From contig JAGTYA010000026.1 in the NCBI GenBank assembly GCA_024291935.2, forward strand, positions 5,498,001 through 5,562,000: a stretch of 64,000 bases of DNA, given 5' to 3'. The stretch is from Okapia johnstoni. Lineage: Eukaryota; Chordata; Mammalia; Artiodactyla; Giraffidae. Numbering within the stretch: the stretch's first letter is position 1; each line of letters begins with the position of its first letter. The notes beneath the pieces were generated by a model that was given only the letters and a program-made list of their open reading frames with translations, did not search any database and was not told where the DNA came from. The position numbers and the translations under genes are program-made. Shown one piece after another: positions 46,571 to 59,300 of the stretch.

Positions 46571-47396
46571 AGTCGTGCTGAGCTCCTACAGCTTGTTTGG
46601 ACCTTGACCTTTGAGCGTCTCAGTCAAGGACTTGTAGCCCCCGCCGGCCCCACTGTAGCCACTGGTACTTGCCGTGTCAGGGAGAGGGAGGATAGGTGTG
46701 GAAAAGCCCCTTGCTGGGTGCTTTAGATGAAGTTACTTAACCTCTCTGAGCCCTGCCTTTCTCTTCTGTACCCTAGCCTGGCCTCACTGAATTGTTTTGA
46801 GGGTAAACGAAGATGTGTGTGCAGCGTTGCGCTGCGGGAGATGGCTTTCTGAACAGTCACTGTTACACGTCCTGAGGACCTCGGACCCCACTTGTGTGTC
46901 CCTCCCAGCGTCCTCCATGGTCTTTCTCTCCTTTCGTTTTTCTTCTCCTTTCCCAGCTTCTTTGCCTCTTTCTCTGCTCCCCCTTTTCTGGATCTTTCAG
47001 GGTGTTTCTCTCTGGGTCCGGGTCTCTTTCTGCCTCTCTACCTGTCTTGCCTTCCTGGCACTGCCATGGCGCAGGTTTAGGAGACAGAAGTCTAGGCTGA
47101 GGGCAACTCCAGGTGCTCCCCAACCTTGGGTGTCTGCTCTGTTTCCTGCCTGTACATTGGTGTCAGCGCTGGGGGTTCCTTTCTGGTCTGGGCCTCTGGA
47201 AGGAGGGGGAGGTAGGGTGACTCTCCCCAGCCAGCAAGTGCCAGGCCTGCTCTGCTCCTGGCTACCCGAATGGCACTTAGCACAGAGCTCACCTGGGAGG
47301 GCTGGAGGAGCTGGAATTGGCCTTCTCCCCAGGTCCAGCTACCTCATTTGTGGGGTCCACTGCAGATAAAGTGCACAGCCCCCTTTTGCAAAACTT

Positions 47397-47628
47397 AAGA
47401 ATTTCAAGGGACTTCCTTGGTGGCCCAACGGGTAAGACTTCGTGCTCCTAATGCAGGGGGCCTGGATTTGATCCCTGGTCCTGAAACTGGATCCCACATG
47501 CAGCAACTAAGGAAAAGTTGGCATGGGACAACTAAAAAAGATCTCACATGTTGCAACAAAGATTGAAGATCCTGAGTGCCGCAACTAAGACCGGCACAGC
47601 CAAACTAAAAATAAGAAAGAATTTCAAG
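47397..47628 (+). repeat. tRNA SINE with 12-bp target-site duplication
   Basis: A SINE of the CHR type ('gggacttccttggtggccc ... agtgccgcaactaagaccg') is bracketed by perfect copies of aagaatttcaag at 47397-47408 and 47617-47628. Confidence 0.88.
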
Positions 47629-48189
47629 ATGGTGACAACAGCACATTAAACTAAGTCTGGGATCCATCTGAGGGCAGGGCCCCATGTGACTGCACGTCTC
47701 ACTCACCCATGAAATTGGTCCTGCTTCCCTTTCCTATAAATCCACCTTTCGTTGTGCTCAGTAAATTTCCTTATCCCTCCACTCCCGGAGCAGATGGAGG
47801 GGAAACAGAGCTAGCTAAGTCTAACCCCACCCTCAAGGAGTTCAAAGTGCCATGGGAGGGGCTGTGGGCACACACCCAGCCTGGTTGCTCAGCAGGCACA
47901 AGTGACTGCGGGGAAGGCCCAAGCTCCAGAGTCCTTGGCCCAGTGTTCACGTATGTCCCAGCTCTGCCTCCACTTCCTCTCTCTGAGCCTAGGCTTTGTT
48001 ATCTGTAGAGCGAAGACACCTGCCCACTCCTTTCCTTGGGTGGAGTTTGAGTGTGAAATGCCATTACTTGTACACACAGGCTAGGAAGTGAGGTGGATAG
48101 GACTGACTCTGCAGCCAGTCTCCAGGTTTTACTAGCCAAGACACTTCAGGCCAATGTCCATAACTCAGTTTCTCATCTTTAAAATGAGG

Positions 48190-48460
48190 GTAGGGCTTCC
48201 CTGGTGGTTCAGTGGTAAAGAATCCACCTGCTAATGCAGGAAACAGGTTTGATCCTTGATCCGGGAGGACCCCACATGCCATGGAGCAACTAAGCTTGTG
48301 TGCCACAAGTATTGAGCCTGTGCTGTGGATCCCACATGCTCCACAAAAGAAACCATCACAATAAGAAGCCTGCACATCGTGAGTAGAGAGTAGACCCTGC
48401 TCTCTGTAACTAGAGAAAAAGTCCATGCATCAACGAAGACCCAGCACAGCCAAAAAAAAA
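48190..48460 (+). repeat. tRNA-derived SINE (CHR-1/Bov-tA2-like)
   Basis: The element reads 'gcttccctggtggttcagtgg ... aggtttgatccttgatccgg' and continues to 'agacccagcacagccaaaa' with an A-rich tail. The flanks 'aaaatgagggtag' and 'aagataatagtag' do not form a clear TSD. Confidence 0.82.
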
Positions 48461-48484
48461 CCAAAAACAAGAAGATAATAGTAG

Positions 48485-49300
48485 AGTTGCCATGTATTTA
48501 CAGTGGCCAAGGCATGGAAGCAATGTAAGTGTCCATTGACAGATGAATGGGTCAAGATGTGGTGCACATATACAATGGGATATCACTCAGCCATAAAAAA
48601 GAAAGAATGCCAGTTGCAGCAACATGGATAGACCTAGAGATTATCACAGTAATGAAGTCAGAAAGACAAATACCATGTGATATCATTTACATGTGTAATC
48701 GAAAATATGACACTAGGGACTTCCCTGGCGATCCAGTGGTTACAATGGGATGCTTTCACTGCCATGATTCCTGGTTCAGTCCCTAGTTGGGAAACTTAAG
48801 ATCTCGCAAGCTGCATAGCACAGCCAAATAAAATATGACACAAGTGAACTTATTTATGTAACAGAAAGACTCTTAAGACATGGGAAACAAACTTATGGCT
48901 GTTTTTGTTGTTCAGTTGTGGTTATCGAAGGGGAAAGGGGGTGGTTGTTCAGTTGCTCATTCATGCCCGACTCTTTTGTGACCCCATGGACTAAGCATGC
49001 CAGGCTTCCCTGTCCTTCAGCATCTCCTGGAGTTTGCTCAAACTCATGTCCGTTGAGTCATGAAAGGGTCTAGGAGAGGGATAAATTAGGAGTTTGGGAT
49101 TAGCAGGTAAAAACTACTAACTATATAATAAATATATCCTGTGCTACTGTATAGCACAGGGAACTATATTCAATATCCTGTAATAAACCATAATGGAAAA
49201 GAATATGAAAAAGAATGTATATACATGTATAACTGAATCACTTTGCTGTACACCCGAAATTAACACAACATTCTAAATCAACTATACTTCAAAAAGAATA
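48485..49300 (+). mobile_element. L1 3' end with two nested SINEs
   Basis: This is the same L1 3' family as the copy at 20393, with shared phrases 'catggaagcaatgtaagtg' and 'cactcagccataaaa', ending 'aatcaactatacttcaaaa'. It carries a tRNA SINE at about 48712-48828, flanked by aaaatatgacac copies (48703-48714 and 48831-48842), and a reversed BovA fragment at about 48945-49064. Confidence 0.85.
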
Positions 49301-49773
49301 GGGTTGCTGTAAGGATTAGGAGTTAACTACGTGTAGCTACTTAGACCAGTCTGGGTCAACACATAGAAGGCTCAGTAGACGCCAGCTGTTTTTATTATTT
49401 TGTTGCCCGTGAAAGGTATACAGGATGTCCAGGTTAATCCCTTCTGATTGGAGGAGAAACAAGAAGGGCTTCTGGAGGAAGAGGTGAAGGAAGGTAGGTT
49501 TTCATAGTTGTGGTGAGGGTGACACATCCTGAACACAGCAACCCTGGGGGCTACAGAGGTGCCTGTTCAAGGCCGCTTAGAAGCACCTACCGCCAGCCTG
49601 GTGCTTCTTTTACAGATGACGGTGGCAGGTGATGCAGAGGTCAGTGCAACATGACCCTGGAGAGTTACACATGACAACTTAAGATTCCTGTATACAGAAG
49701 GTGTGTGGAAGGTGTACCAGCAAAGGGGACAGCAAAGGCCCAGAGATAGTGGAGGTAGTTGTGAGGGTGGAGA

Positions 49774-49982
49774 GTTGTTTAGTTGCTAAGTTATGTCCGA
49801 CTCTTTTGAGACCCCATGGACTGTAGCCTGCCAGGCTCCTCCGTCCATGGGATTTCTCAGGCCAAAAAGACTGGAGTGGGTTGCACTTCCTTCTTCAGGG
49901 GCATCTTCTCGACCTAGGGATTGAACCTGTGTCCCCTGCACTGGCAGGTGGATTCTTTACCACTGAGCCACCAGAGAAGCCC
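49774..49982 (-). repeat. Bov-tA SINE, reverse orientation
   Basis: The BovA body ('tgagaccccatggactgtag') is followed by the reversed tRNA head ('gggattgaacctgtgtcccc ... ccactgagccaccagagaag'). The interval 49990-51060 after it shows no further recognisable element. Confidence 0.88.
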
Positions 49983-51076
49983 GGAGAGGAGGGGTAAATG
50001 ATGAGGAAGCTTGAGAACTTATCCCAAGACAAACACACTGATGGGTTTTAAGCAGAGAAGTAGTCAAATCTGAGAGAAATGTTCTGGCTGCCAACAAGGC
50101 AGATGGGGGTTGGACTGCAGGCTGAGAAGTCTCAGGGCTCCTGCTGGAGTCAAGGTTCTGGAAAATGGTAGCTTCAACTAGGGTGGCAGGCATGACGTTA
50201 TCCAGAGGTAGATGGGTTTCTGTGACGTTTAGAAGGCAAAACGGACACTCTGCCTTCCTTGGCAACGTCAAACATGGCCACAATTGCAGCTATCCTCAGG
50301 AAATGGACTTGGAATCGGCTGACTGTCCAGGATCCCTCTTCCAGAAGGTGCAGAATTCGAGATGGTCCTTAACAACTTGGCGAGGAGAATGGGCAGGGGC
50401 CCCCCAGATCCCCTCGAGGGAGAGATGCGAGCCTTCTCGGGACCTCCCGGGTGTCATCTCAGCTCTCCTGAGATGGTGCAGTCAGGTCTGAGGTCAACAG
50501 CGGGCAGCATGCAGGACACTCGTCTAAAGGTTGGAAGCTTGTACTCAACAGGCAGGACCCAGTGGGACAAATGCTGATGGAGCCGCACACAGACCTTGCT
50601 TGTTGGCCTCGAGCAGGCACTGTCCTTGAGAGGCCTGTTCTGCAGCTAGAGTGGGTGGAGGTTGGCCGTGGCCTTGGCTACTGGCTCTCTAGGGATGGCC
50701 AGAATAGAAATCCCCAGGCCTGTTGATAGGGGAGCACCACAGAGTCCTTCCAGCTCGCCCCAAGGACTCAGCAGCACCTCTCCAGGCACCGCCTTGTGGG
50801 GAGGAGTCAGGGTCAGGTAACCGTATAGCTAACCTATTAAAAAGTTCCCTTTGATGTTGTAAAATATAAGCAAGTGCTGCTTTCGGACATTAAAAAAAGA
50901 AGGCAAAGCAAGTCACAGGCACACAGCACTTCCGTTGCCACTCAGGGATGGGGGAGGAACTGCAGGGCTCAGGGGTGGGAGGCTGCAGCACGTTCAGACT
51001 TCCTCTTTCTCATGTACACGCGCGCACACACCAAGGCAGAAAAGTTTGTTATTTTTGTTTTGGTTTTGAAAGCCTT

Positions 51077-51171
51077 TTTATTTAAAAAAAAAAAAAAAAA
51101 AAAACACACCCCAAATAAAAATATTTCCCACGGGAGGCTATTTCTTTTTTTGTCTTTAAAAAATTTTTATT
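51077..51171 (-). terminator. KDM2A: KDM2A polyadenylation signals (two AATAAA)
   Basis: TTTATT at 51166-51171 and 51077-51082 are AATAAA on the minus strand. Between them is an A22 run (T22 in the mRNA sense). Both lie about 2.9 kb past the KDM2A stop, in keeping with the long 3' UTR of the human gene as I recall it. Which one is used cannot be told from sequence. Confidence 0.6.
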
Positions 51172-54043
51172 ACACAAATATCTCCCATTCCCACATGTCA
51201 GAGGAAAGATGTCCTTGTTCTTTGTAAAACCAATAGTGGAGAACGTTTAGAAAACAGAAGTCCGCCTGGCTTCCCTCCTCTCCCTGGCCCTAAATAACCC
51301 CCACGTGTCAACCGAGAGCGCGCCTTGTCCTCTTAACGCTTACATTTTTTTTAGCACAACACTGGAGATTGACTCTAAATCAGCAACAAAAAAATATATA
51401 TTTACAATATTTCTCCGAAAACAAAACACAACCAAACCCTTTAAACATAGTGACTTTAGGAGTTTTATTTATGGAGCAGTTATTTTTTTAATCACCAAGT
51501 GATTTTATATTATATATATATATAAATTTTCTTCCTTTCCTTTGTGGTTTTTCGCCCCGGTGCTTGGAAAGATGGCGGCAGGGTGTCTGGTCCTGTGGTC
51601 TGCGGAGGGCAGGCTCTCCTGGCAAGGCCATGTCTACGAGCAGATGGCAGGAAATTCGGTGCAACTCCCGGGTTCCTCTGTCCCCGAAGAGAGACATTTC
51701 TGTCCTCCACACGGACCAACCCTCACCTCTAAAAACCATTTTCTCCCTCACAGTCCCAGAGAAAAGAGAAACCCAGCAAGGGCATAGGTCCATTGGCTGC
51801 CACTCCTGGGCTCCCTTTTCCTCTGACCAACTTACGTGCGCGGTAAAAGCTTGTTTTTCCAAACGCAAAACAACAAAAATAAAAGCCAAAGCCCAAAACA
51901 AACCGTCAGCTTGGAAATCTCTGTGGGTGAGATGTCCCAAAGTCAGAGGCACTCTCCCGGAACAATCCCTGCTCTGAGGGGGTCTCTCCACCTCCCCTTT
52001 TATAAAAAGACAAGAAAGCAAAACAAAGTCATCTTTTCAGTATTTTCCACAGGAGCAACCGAAAAAAGGCAGGAAGCTTCCAATTATAGGTCATTAACAA
52101 TAACATTAATAAGGTTTTTGCTCAATACCCAGGGTTCTTTACAGAGAAGCTCCCCTAACTGAGGCACTCTGGAATAAGTCACTGGCATTTCCTCAAGGTG
52201 TCAGCCCCGGGTGGCTGGGGCCTGGAGACCAATGGCAGGGGCAGAGGTCAAGGGAGCAGACTGCTGCTTTTAAGGTGCAGCAAGAGAATCAGAAGATTGG
52301 AAGAAACCGACACAATGCCACCCCCTCCCAAGACCCAGTTTTCTCTCAGGAGGCCAGTCAATGCCAGGGTCAAAAGCTGGGCTAGGTGGCAAAGAGGAAG
52401 CCCCTCTGCCTCTATTGCTTTGGAAGTGGCAAGGGGGCACGTGGCGTCTCTCCTTGGGGCGGCTCACACTTCAGACCCCTGGTGCCTGGGCTCCTTGCCC
52501 TCCCCGACAGGGCTTCAGGAGGAGGACAGCCTGAGGCTGGGCTGCAGGAAAGGGGCCGGGAGGGGACGGGCTGCAGGACGAGACGGTGGGGCAAGGTTGT
52601 GCTATCGCCTTCCCTTCGGACGGGGAGCGGAGTGCAAAGCCGCGTCTGTCGTTTATCAGCTCTGGCCACTGGCTGCTGCTACTGAGCATCTCCTCACACA
52701 CTTAAATATTGACCCCAAAGAAATCCCGACCTTTCGTTCCATTTTTTTTTTAAAGTGCAAAAAGCTCTCTGCTGCCCTAGAGAGAGGATCTTTGGACAGG
52801 CCGTTCAATGCAAAGTAAGAGGGGGCAGCTGACGGGGCTCGACACAGGGCAGTGGAGCGGGAGACGCCAGGCTCCCCTCCTTCCCTCCACACACACGCTG
52901 AACACACTCAGCCACACACACAGAGGCACATGCACACCCCCTCCATGGCTGTAGGCAGAGGGCAGGTGACTGGCTTCTAAGCAGGACTCCCCACCCCTCT
53001 GAGGGCGCCGGATCAGTGAGCCGCTGGGGCTGGACAGAGGCCTGGGCTCGGATGGCTACAGGACCCGAGGCCCGGAGCCTGCCGGCGGGGACAGGTGGGG
53101 ACTTGCCTAGTTCTCTAACCCACCCCGCTGGGGGAGACAGGCTGCTCCCTCTGAGGATAGACATCCTGGGAAAGCCCTATTCAGGCGGGAACAAGGAAAG
53201 TGTGGAGAAGGGCAGGGCAGGCCAAAGAGGGAAGGGATGGGGAGACGGTGCCTGTCTCAGGATCTGCCTGGGAAGCAGTAAAATGGGGTGTCCCTGGGGT
53301 AGGCAGTTCCAGCTCCTCTGAAGAGCCTCAACCCCAATAAGTGCAACAAGGACTTCATAGAAACTAGCAGGAAAGTCTGGGGTGGGGGAACCTCATTCTG
53401 TGAACTACCATGAGCACTGGACAGGATCAAGCTACAAGGAGAGGAGGGAGAGCACAGACACGGACAAGAGGTGTGGACACCTCAACAGCACCAGTGTGAT
53501 CTGCATGGGTCTGGCCTTCCTGGGGCTGCTGGCCCCTCCTGCGTAAGCCGGGAGAGTGTGACGGAAGAGAGACACGCACTGGACACCACGAGGAGAACCT
53601 GGCCACGGAGACAGGGCCGCTTTCTTCCCTGGGAGTTTGCTCAGAACCAGGCACTGCTGGGGACCATGGATGGGGAGGAGGGCCCCAGGGCCCAGTGCAG
53701 GTGATGGCTGCACAGACACCCAAAAGTGAGAACCCGGCCTCCTGGCCGACGAGTGAGTGGGCGGGCGAGCAAGCAAGCAGGCACTGTGACAGCACACAGC
53801 CTGCGCTTTCCCCCTCGGATCAATTTGCTACTCCCTTCTCCTTAGGAGGGAGAGGAAGGCCGGTAAGCCTGGGGTCCACCCCCCTCTCTGCCCTGACTGT
53901 TAAGGGAAGGGCTCAAGGGACAGGAGAGCAGAGAGGGAGTGTCCCGCTGGCCTCGGAGCCCGTGCAGGGGCGGGGAGAGAGGCTCTCCTGGCTGGGGAGT
54001 CAGGGGAAGATCGGTTTCCTGTTCAGTCTGGGCTGGGTGTGTC
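51085..54043 (-). other. KDM2A: KDM2A 3' UTR
   Basis: This is about 2.9 kb of non-repetitive sequence with no open frame of interest downstream of the stop. It has T-rich, AU-rich stretches (minus-strand reading of 51340-51540), as is common in long regulated 3' UTRs. No LINE or SINE is inserted in it, unlike the intergenic DNA just to the left, which supports its being transcribed and constrained. Confidence 0.65.
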
Positions 54044-56373
54044 TTAGCTGATCTTCTGTATCAGCTTCTCGTCAGACAGGCAGTAGAGACTGTTGATGGA
54101 CAAGTCTGAGATGAAGTGCTCGCAGGCTTTTCGAGTGATCTGCTTGCATCCTCGAAGGTCGATCAAGGTGACGTTGGCGATGCGCCGTAGGTAGATCAGG
54201 GTCTGGTCTGTCAGTTTATTGCAACCTGTGGGGAAAGTGACCACAAGGACAATGCTGCATACACACACCCAAAGGAGCCTGCTTCTGAAGCCCAATTCCC
54301 AGCTTTCCTCAAAAGGCTAAACAAAAGTCCCTCTTTTCCTCTTAACTACCTGGCTCAGAGACCAGAAATGCCATCAGCACGACAGCCTCTGAAGGCCCCT
54401 GCCACCGTACTCCCTGCACTGCAAGGCTGACCAAACTGCAGCTGGGTGCAGGCTGTGTTCTTAAGCACCTGACAACTGCTCAAGGCCTTGGTCTCCACTA
54501 GTTACGAAAGGAACCGAGTTCCATGTCTTGTCCATATGTGAGGAAAAGAATTAACACGGTTTAGTCAACAGCCCATGTTCTTTCTGTTCTACTGGTCAAA
54601 CTCCAAGGAAGGCTGGGCTTCCAAGGGGCAGGGGCACCATCTGTCACAAAACGCGGCAGTGCCATACCTGCCATGTTGAGCTCTGTGAGGGAGTAACGAG
54701 TGGAAGACCCAACAGCGGTGAGTAGATTGGAGGACTGGTCTGTCAGGTGGCTGCAGTGACTGAGGTCGAGTCGAGACAGGAGGGGCATGTGGCGAATGAT
54801 GAGACGAAGCGTGGCGTCTGTGATGTCAAGACCCGCCAGCCGGAAGTCGGTCATGTTCCGGAGCTTGCTGCGATTGTCCTGGCCTGCACAGGCAAGAGAA
54901 GGACCTAGATCCAGACTCTTAATTCTAGTTCAGCTCAAGCTGCAGGCAGCTTCAGTCATGGATACTTGCTGGCTGGGCTGTGCAGGGGTTAACAAGCAGA
55001 ACTGCCCACACCCAGCCCTGCCTTCAGGGAGGAAGCAGTGTGTGGGGGCCGTTTCTAGGAAACCAGACACGTTTTCTTTCTTCCCAGCTGCTGGATTGTG
55101 CCTCACTCACACAGCAAAAGGGTATGTGTGGAATGCTCCCCTCCTTCCCACACTCCCACACTTTTCTAGACCATCATGGAAACAGCCTTCAATGTTCTAC
55201 CTCAACCATGAAGCCTTCCCAGACTTCCTCAGGCTTATACTCTCTAACCCCCAAACTCTACAGACCCACAAAATGGACCTACTCCTTTCTTTGTAGGTAG
55301 TCATCTGTAAATAGTTAACCTGTACTTGTACCTAGTCCATCGTTCTGTTTTCAACTTCTACTTTTCAACAGTGTCATTTCTGGGACTCCCTTAGCTTCTG
55401 GGAATGCTGAAAGACAAGCTACCCCAAGAGGAGCACAGGGAAGTCAGGCCCAGAGCATACCCGGTTTATCCGCCGGTGGAGTCAGCAAGTCCCGAATTTG
55501 AGGGTCCTTGATTCCTACTGCCCACCGAAGATCAAGGGTCCTGAGAAGGGGGCAGCTGGAGGTGCTGAGGGCAGAGACTGCAGACCAGGAGCAGCCTGCT
55601 AGGAGGAGGTCTTTCAGTCCTACAACAGAAGGAGATAGACATGCAACAACACACTCTACCGGCCTTCCAAAGCCTCAACTACCAGCTGATCTGACCAAGG
55701 TAAACAGATTCCCAGTCTAATGGAGGGAGGGACCATATCCTAAACTATTTCTAGTAATCCAGCTCAAAGACTTCTATGCCCTCCTAAATTACATCTAACT
55801 CTGGTGGTAAAATGGATTGCTTAGTTTCCAGCAGAGTAACGTTAAGTGTGAGTGACTTCTTTTTCTAATACCTCAAAGAGCTTAAGGGAACAGTCCTTAC
55901 AAGGGGCTAATCAAGGCGACATCTTACTCAAATTCTCTCTTCAGCAACTACACTGAGAAGACCCGCAGAGCTGGTGGCAGAACCTGACCCCTCTCTGTCT
56001 TCCGCAGCGACTGGCCTGCCAGCCCACAGTGGCACCTTGGGGACTAGCAGTTAAGGTGGCATCGGCCAGGTCTCTTGCCAACCAGAAAGGCAGTGATGGC
56101 ACAGACTGCTGCCCTAAATTGCCCTAAAGTGATTCTAAATAGCGCTGCCAATAATGAAACTTTCCCCGCCGGCCCTGGGCCCCTGGAAGGACAGTGTGGG
56201 GCTGCTCACCTGGCAGCCTATTGACGAGCCATGTCAGCTGTTTTTTGGAGATGTTGGTCCAACTGAGGTCGAGGCTAACTGGCTGCCTCTTGATGATGCC
56301 ACTGAGAGCCTGGGGTACGATAGCCTTACACCTACTCAAGTCAATTTTTGTCCAAAGTCTCTTGTCGCAGCAC
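54044..56373 (-). other. KDM2A: KDM2A leucine-rich repeat exons
   Basis: Four exons encode repeats of the type LDLSxCxxL ([52 protein letters not shown]). These are cysteine-containing LRRs of FBXL proteins, ending at the stop at 54044-54046. Confidence 0.93.
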
Positions 56374-59300
56374 CTTGAACAGAAGGAAAGAGAACCAGTG
56401 GTCAAGAACTGATACCCTTTGTCATAGGAACTTCACCACAGGCTGCTGGAGGCTTCTGGGAAAAGCAGAGCCTTGGAGGATCACCCTCCCTAAATGTTTC
56501 TACATGCATACAAGATCATGCCTTGCCATTTTTTGCCTCAGACAACAGAGACTACTTGACCAGTCCACCCCAATTTACTCTGGCCAGGTTGAGAGCACAG
56601 AGCAACTGTCAGGGACACACAGTGAAACAATATACTATAACCCCTCATTTGCATTAAAATGGTATGGCTCCCACCAAAGTGTATACAATGGAACATTAAC
56701 AAAATTTCTTGACTTTTTACTGCTGGAAGCTACTAGGCTTCCCTCTACTCTCCTCAAAGTCTTTCCCAGCCGCCTGAGACGCAGGGTGGTGCTATTTGGC
56801 ACCATTGTGCCTTGAACTCCAGAAAGATCCCATTTCATTACCAGGTTGCAAGAGGCTCTTTATTAAAATCAGGCCTGGAGAGTCCTCCACCACCCTTGGG
56901 TTTCTGCCTCAGTGCTACCTTTACTTTTTCTAGCCAGTCTACATCAGAAGAGAAGGGGAGAGGCCTGCCCTTCTGCGACAAGTCCACAGGCCACAAATAG
57001 CACTGCAACACGCGGCTTCTCTTTAATATTTTATAGTCTCTGCTCCCAGGCCTGGCTCAGTGTCTGGCTGGCAGGGGAAGAGGAGATGGCACATAATGGG
57101 AGTCTTATGTGGCTTGGCCTAGAAACTGAGGGACTAAGACCTACAAAGAGAAATATTAGGAGAATCTGGGTGGATCACATGTCAATTCAATTTGGGAAGT
57201 AAACTCATGGTTGCAAACAATGGAGTCTTCACTTAAAAGACTGAAAAAACTTCACCCAGCACACGTGAAACTAGTATGGCAAAAACAGAGCACTGGATCT
57301 CACATTTTTAATCCTCTGGTGGAGAATTTATTAAAACAGATTGCCCAGCCCAACCCTCGAGGTCCTGATCAGCAGGTCTGAGATATGCCCTGAAAACCTG
57401 TGTTTCTAACAAGGTCCCAGGTATGACACTAGTTTGGGCATCACACTTTGAAAACTACCATAACAGGATTTGACCCAGATACAAAAGATTTATCCTACGG
57501 TTCAGGAGCTTAAGGAAAAACAATGTCCAGTGGAAATCTTTGTTTATCACCTCTAGGGATGCTCCCTTATGTCTTAATGTTTAACTTGAGAAGAAATGAC
57601 AGGTTTCACTAAGAAGGACAACTAAGTCTCAGGAAGCTTCAAAACTGAACCTTGCTTGCTGGAGAAAGGCATTCTGGTCCAGGTTTGGAGTATGAGAATT
57701 AAAACTGTGAGCCTGTGAGCACCTGCAAAGTTTCTGAAAAGCATGTATACCTTTCTCGTGAGACGGAGACGTAACGGGGCAGGGGTGTAAGGGCAGTCGT
57801 CTGTCTCCCCAGCACCAGGAGTGACTGGCGTATCACAGGCTCTCAACAAATGCATGATGCGTTCAACTGACTGGGGGCAGGGGGATTATGACTCTGAAGT
57901 TTTAGGACACACTATACAAACCCACCCCCAAGCCCCAAGGTACAACTCCATTCAAAGTCCAGTAAGGAAAGACGGGAAAGTACAGAGCAAGGAGAAGGGG
58001 CAAAGGGCCCGATTTCCCTGATGACATCTGCAGGCACGATCAGCCACATCTCGGGAAACAGACTGGGTGGATTTAATCTTTTAGGGCCCAACCAGCCTCC
58101 AGGAGCCAAGACACATGCTGTTCTCACATGGAAAGCTGCCAACCTACGCCCATACCCCTGTGCCTGATCCCTGTAGCCCTGCTCACCATTTATACCACGT
58201 CTTGCACACTCGCATACATTCACAAAGTTCTCTGCGGCTGAGGTAGCGGAAGACAGACATCCAGACCTCCCGCTGCATCCAGCTTTCGTCTCCATCCTGA
58301 GCCCAACTGCCCCGGCCATTCAGCCTGGCCGCACCCCCCTCCTCTGCACTGTCATCTTCCTCCTCCTCCTCCTCCTCGTCCTCCTCCTCTCCCCCCAGCC
58401 CCTCCTCATCCCCGCGCTGGGGGGTTCGGGCTGGGCAGTGCTGGACCAGCACACGGGGGGAATGGCGAAGGTTGGCAGAGGAGGCCGTGATGGCCTGCAG
58501 CTTGGGCACAATGGATGTCCCGTGGAGCTCTTTGGTGGGCCTCTGCAGCGTGACAGTGAGGTACGATCCCCGGATCTTGGCTTTCTCAACTTCAGACAGC
58601 TCCTTTTTGCCGCTGGGATTGTTCTCCTTTTCCCGTACCATGGTGCGCTCTGTGGCCTGCAGCCGCAGCAACTGCCGCCGTTTGAAGCGCTCATCGCGGC
58701 TGGCACTGTGGTGGTCGCTGGGGCCAGCCCCAGGGGATGACCGAGTCACCACGCCCCGGGGGGAGGCCGGGTCGTGGATGAGCTGCAGCATGGAGGTGGG
58801 CGAGTGAGGTGGGGGCGTGAGGGGCTCGTCGCAGCTCCGCAGGGGCCGGAGGACTTTGGCTTGCACGGCTTCTTCGTCACTCTCTTCCATTTTCCGCTTC
58901 TGCAAAACAGGCCCACAAATGCCATGTCAGTGCCTCCTTTCTTCGAGATCCTCTACTCTTACAGGGTCAACCTCTCTGCTGTTCTCGGGGACTAGTGGAG
59001 GGCAGGCCGCTGCTTTTCTATGGGGGAGGGACCTCTGCGTGCTGCAGGGTGGTCATCTCCTCACTGTCTGCAAACCAGACTCTGTAACTGAGCTCACGTC
59101 TGTGCTCAAGGCAGCTGATTACAGAGCAAAACCTCAAATAGGTTGCTTGGGAAATCTACCTGTGACAGAAAGGTCTGTGTCCAAGTACAGAGGAATGGGA
59201 TCCACATTTGAGCTGCATGATTCCAAAGCCTGCCTTACTCATCTCCTGTCCCAATTTTTTGGTTATAATATAATTTTCTGGGTAAAGAAATCCTTTAAAG

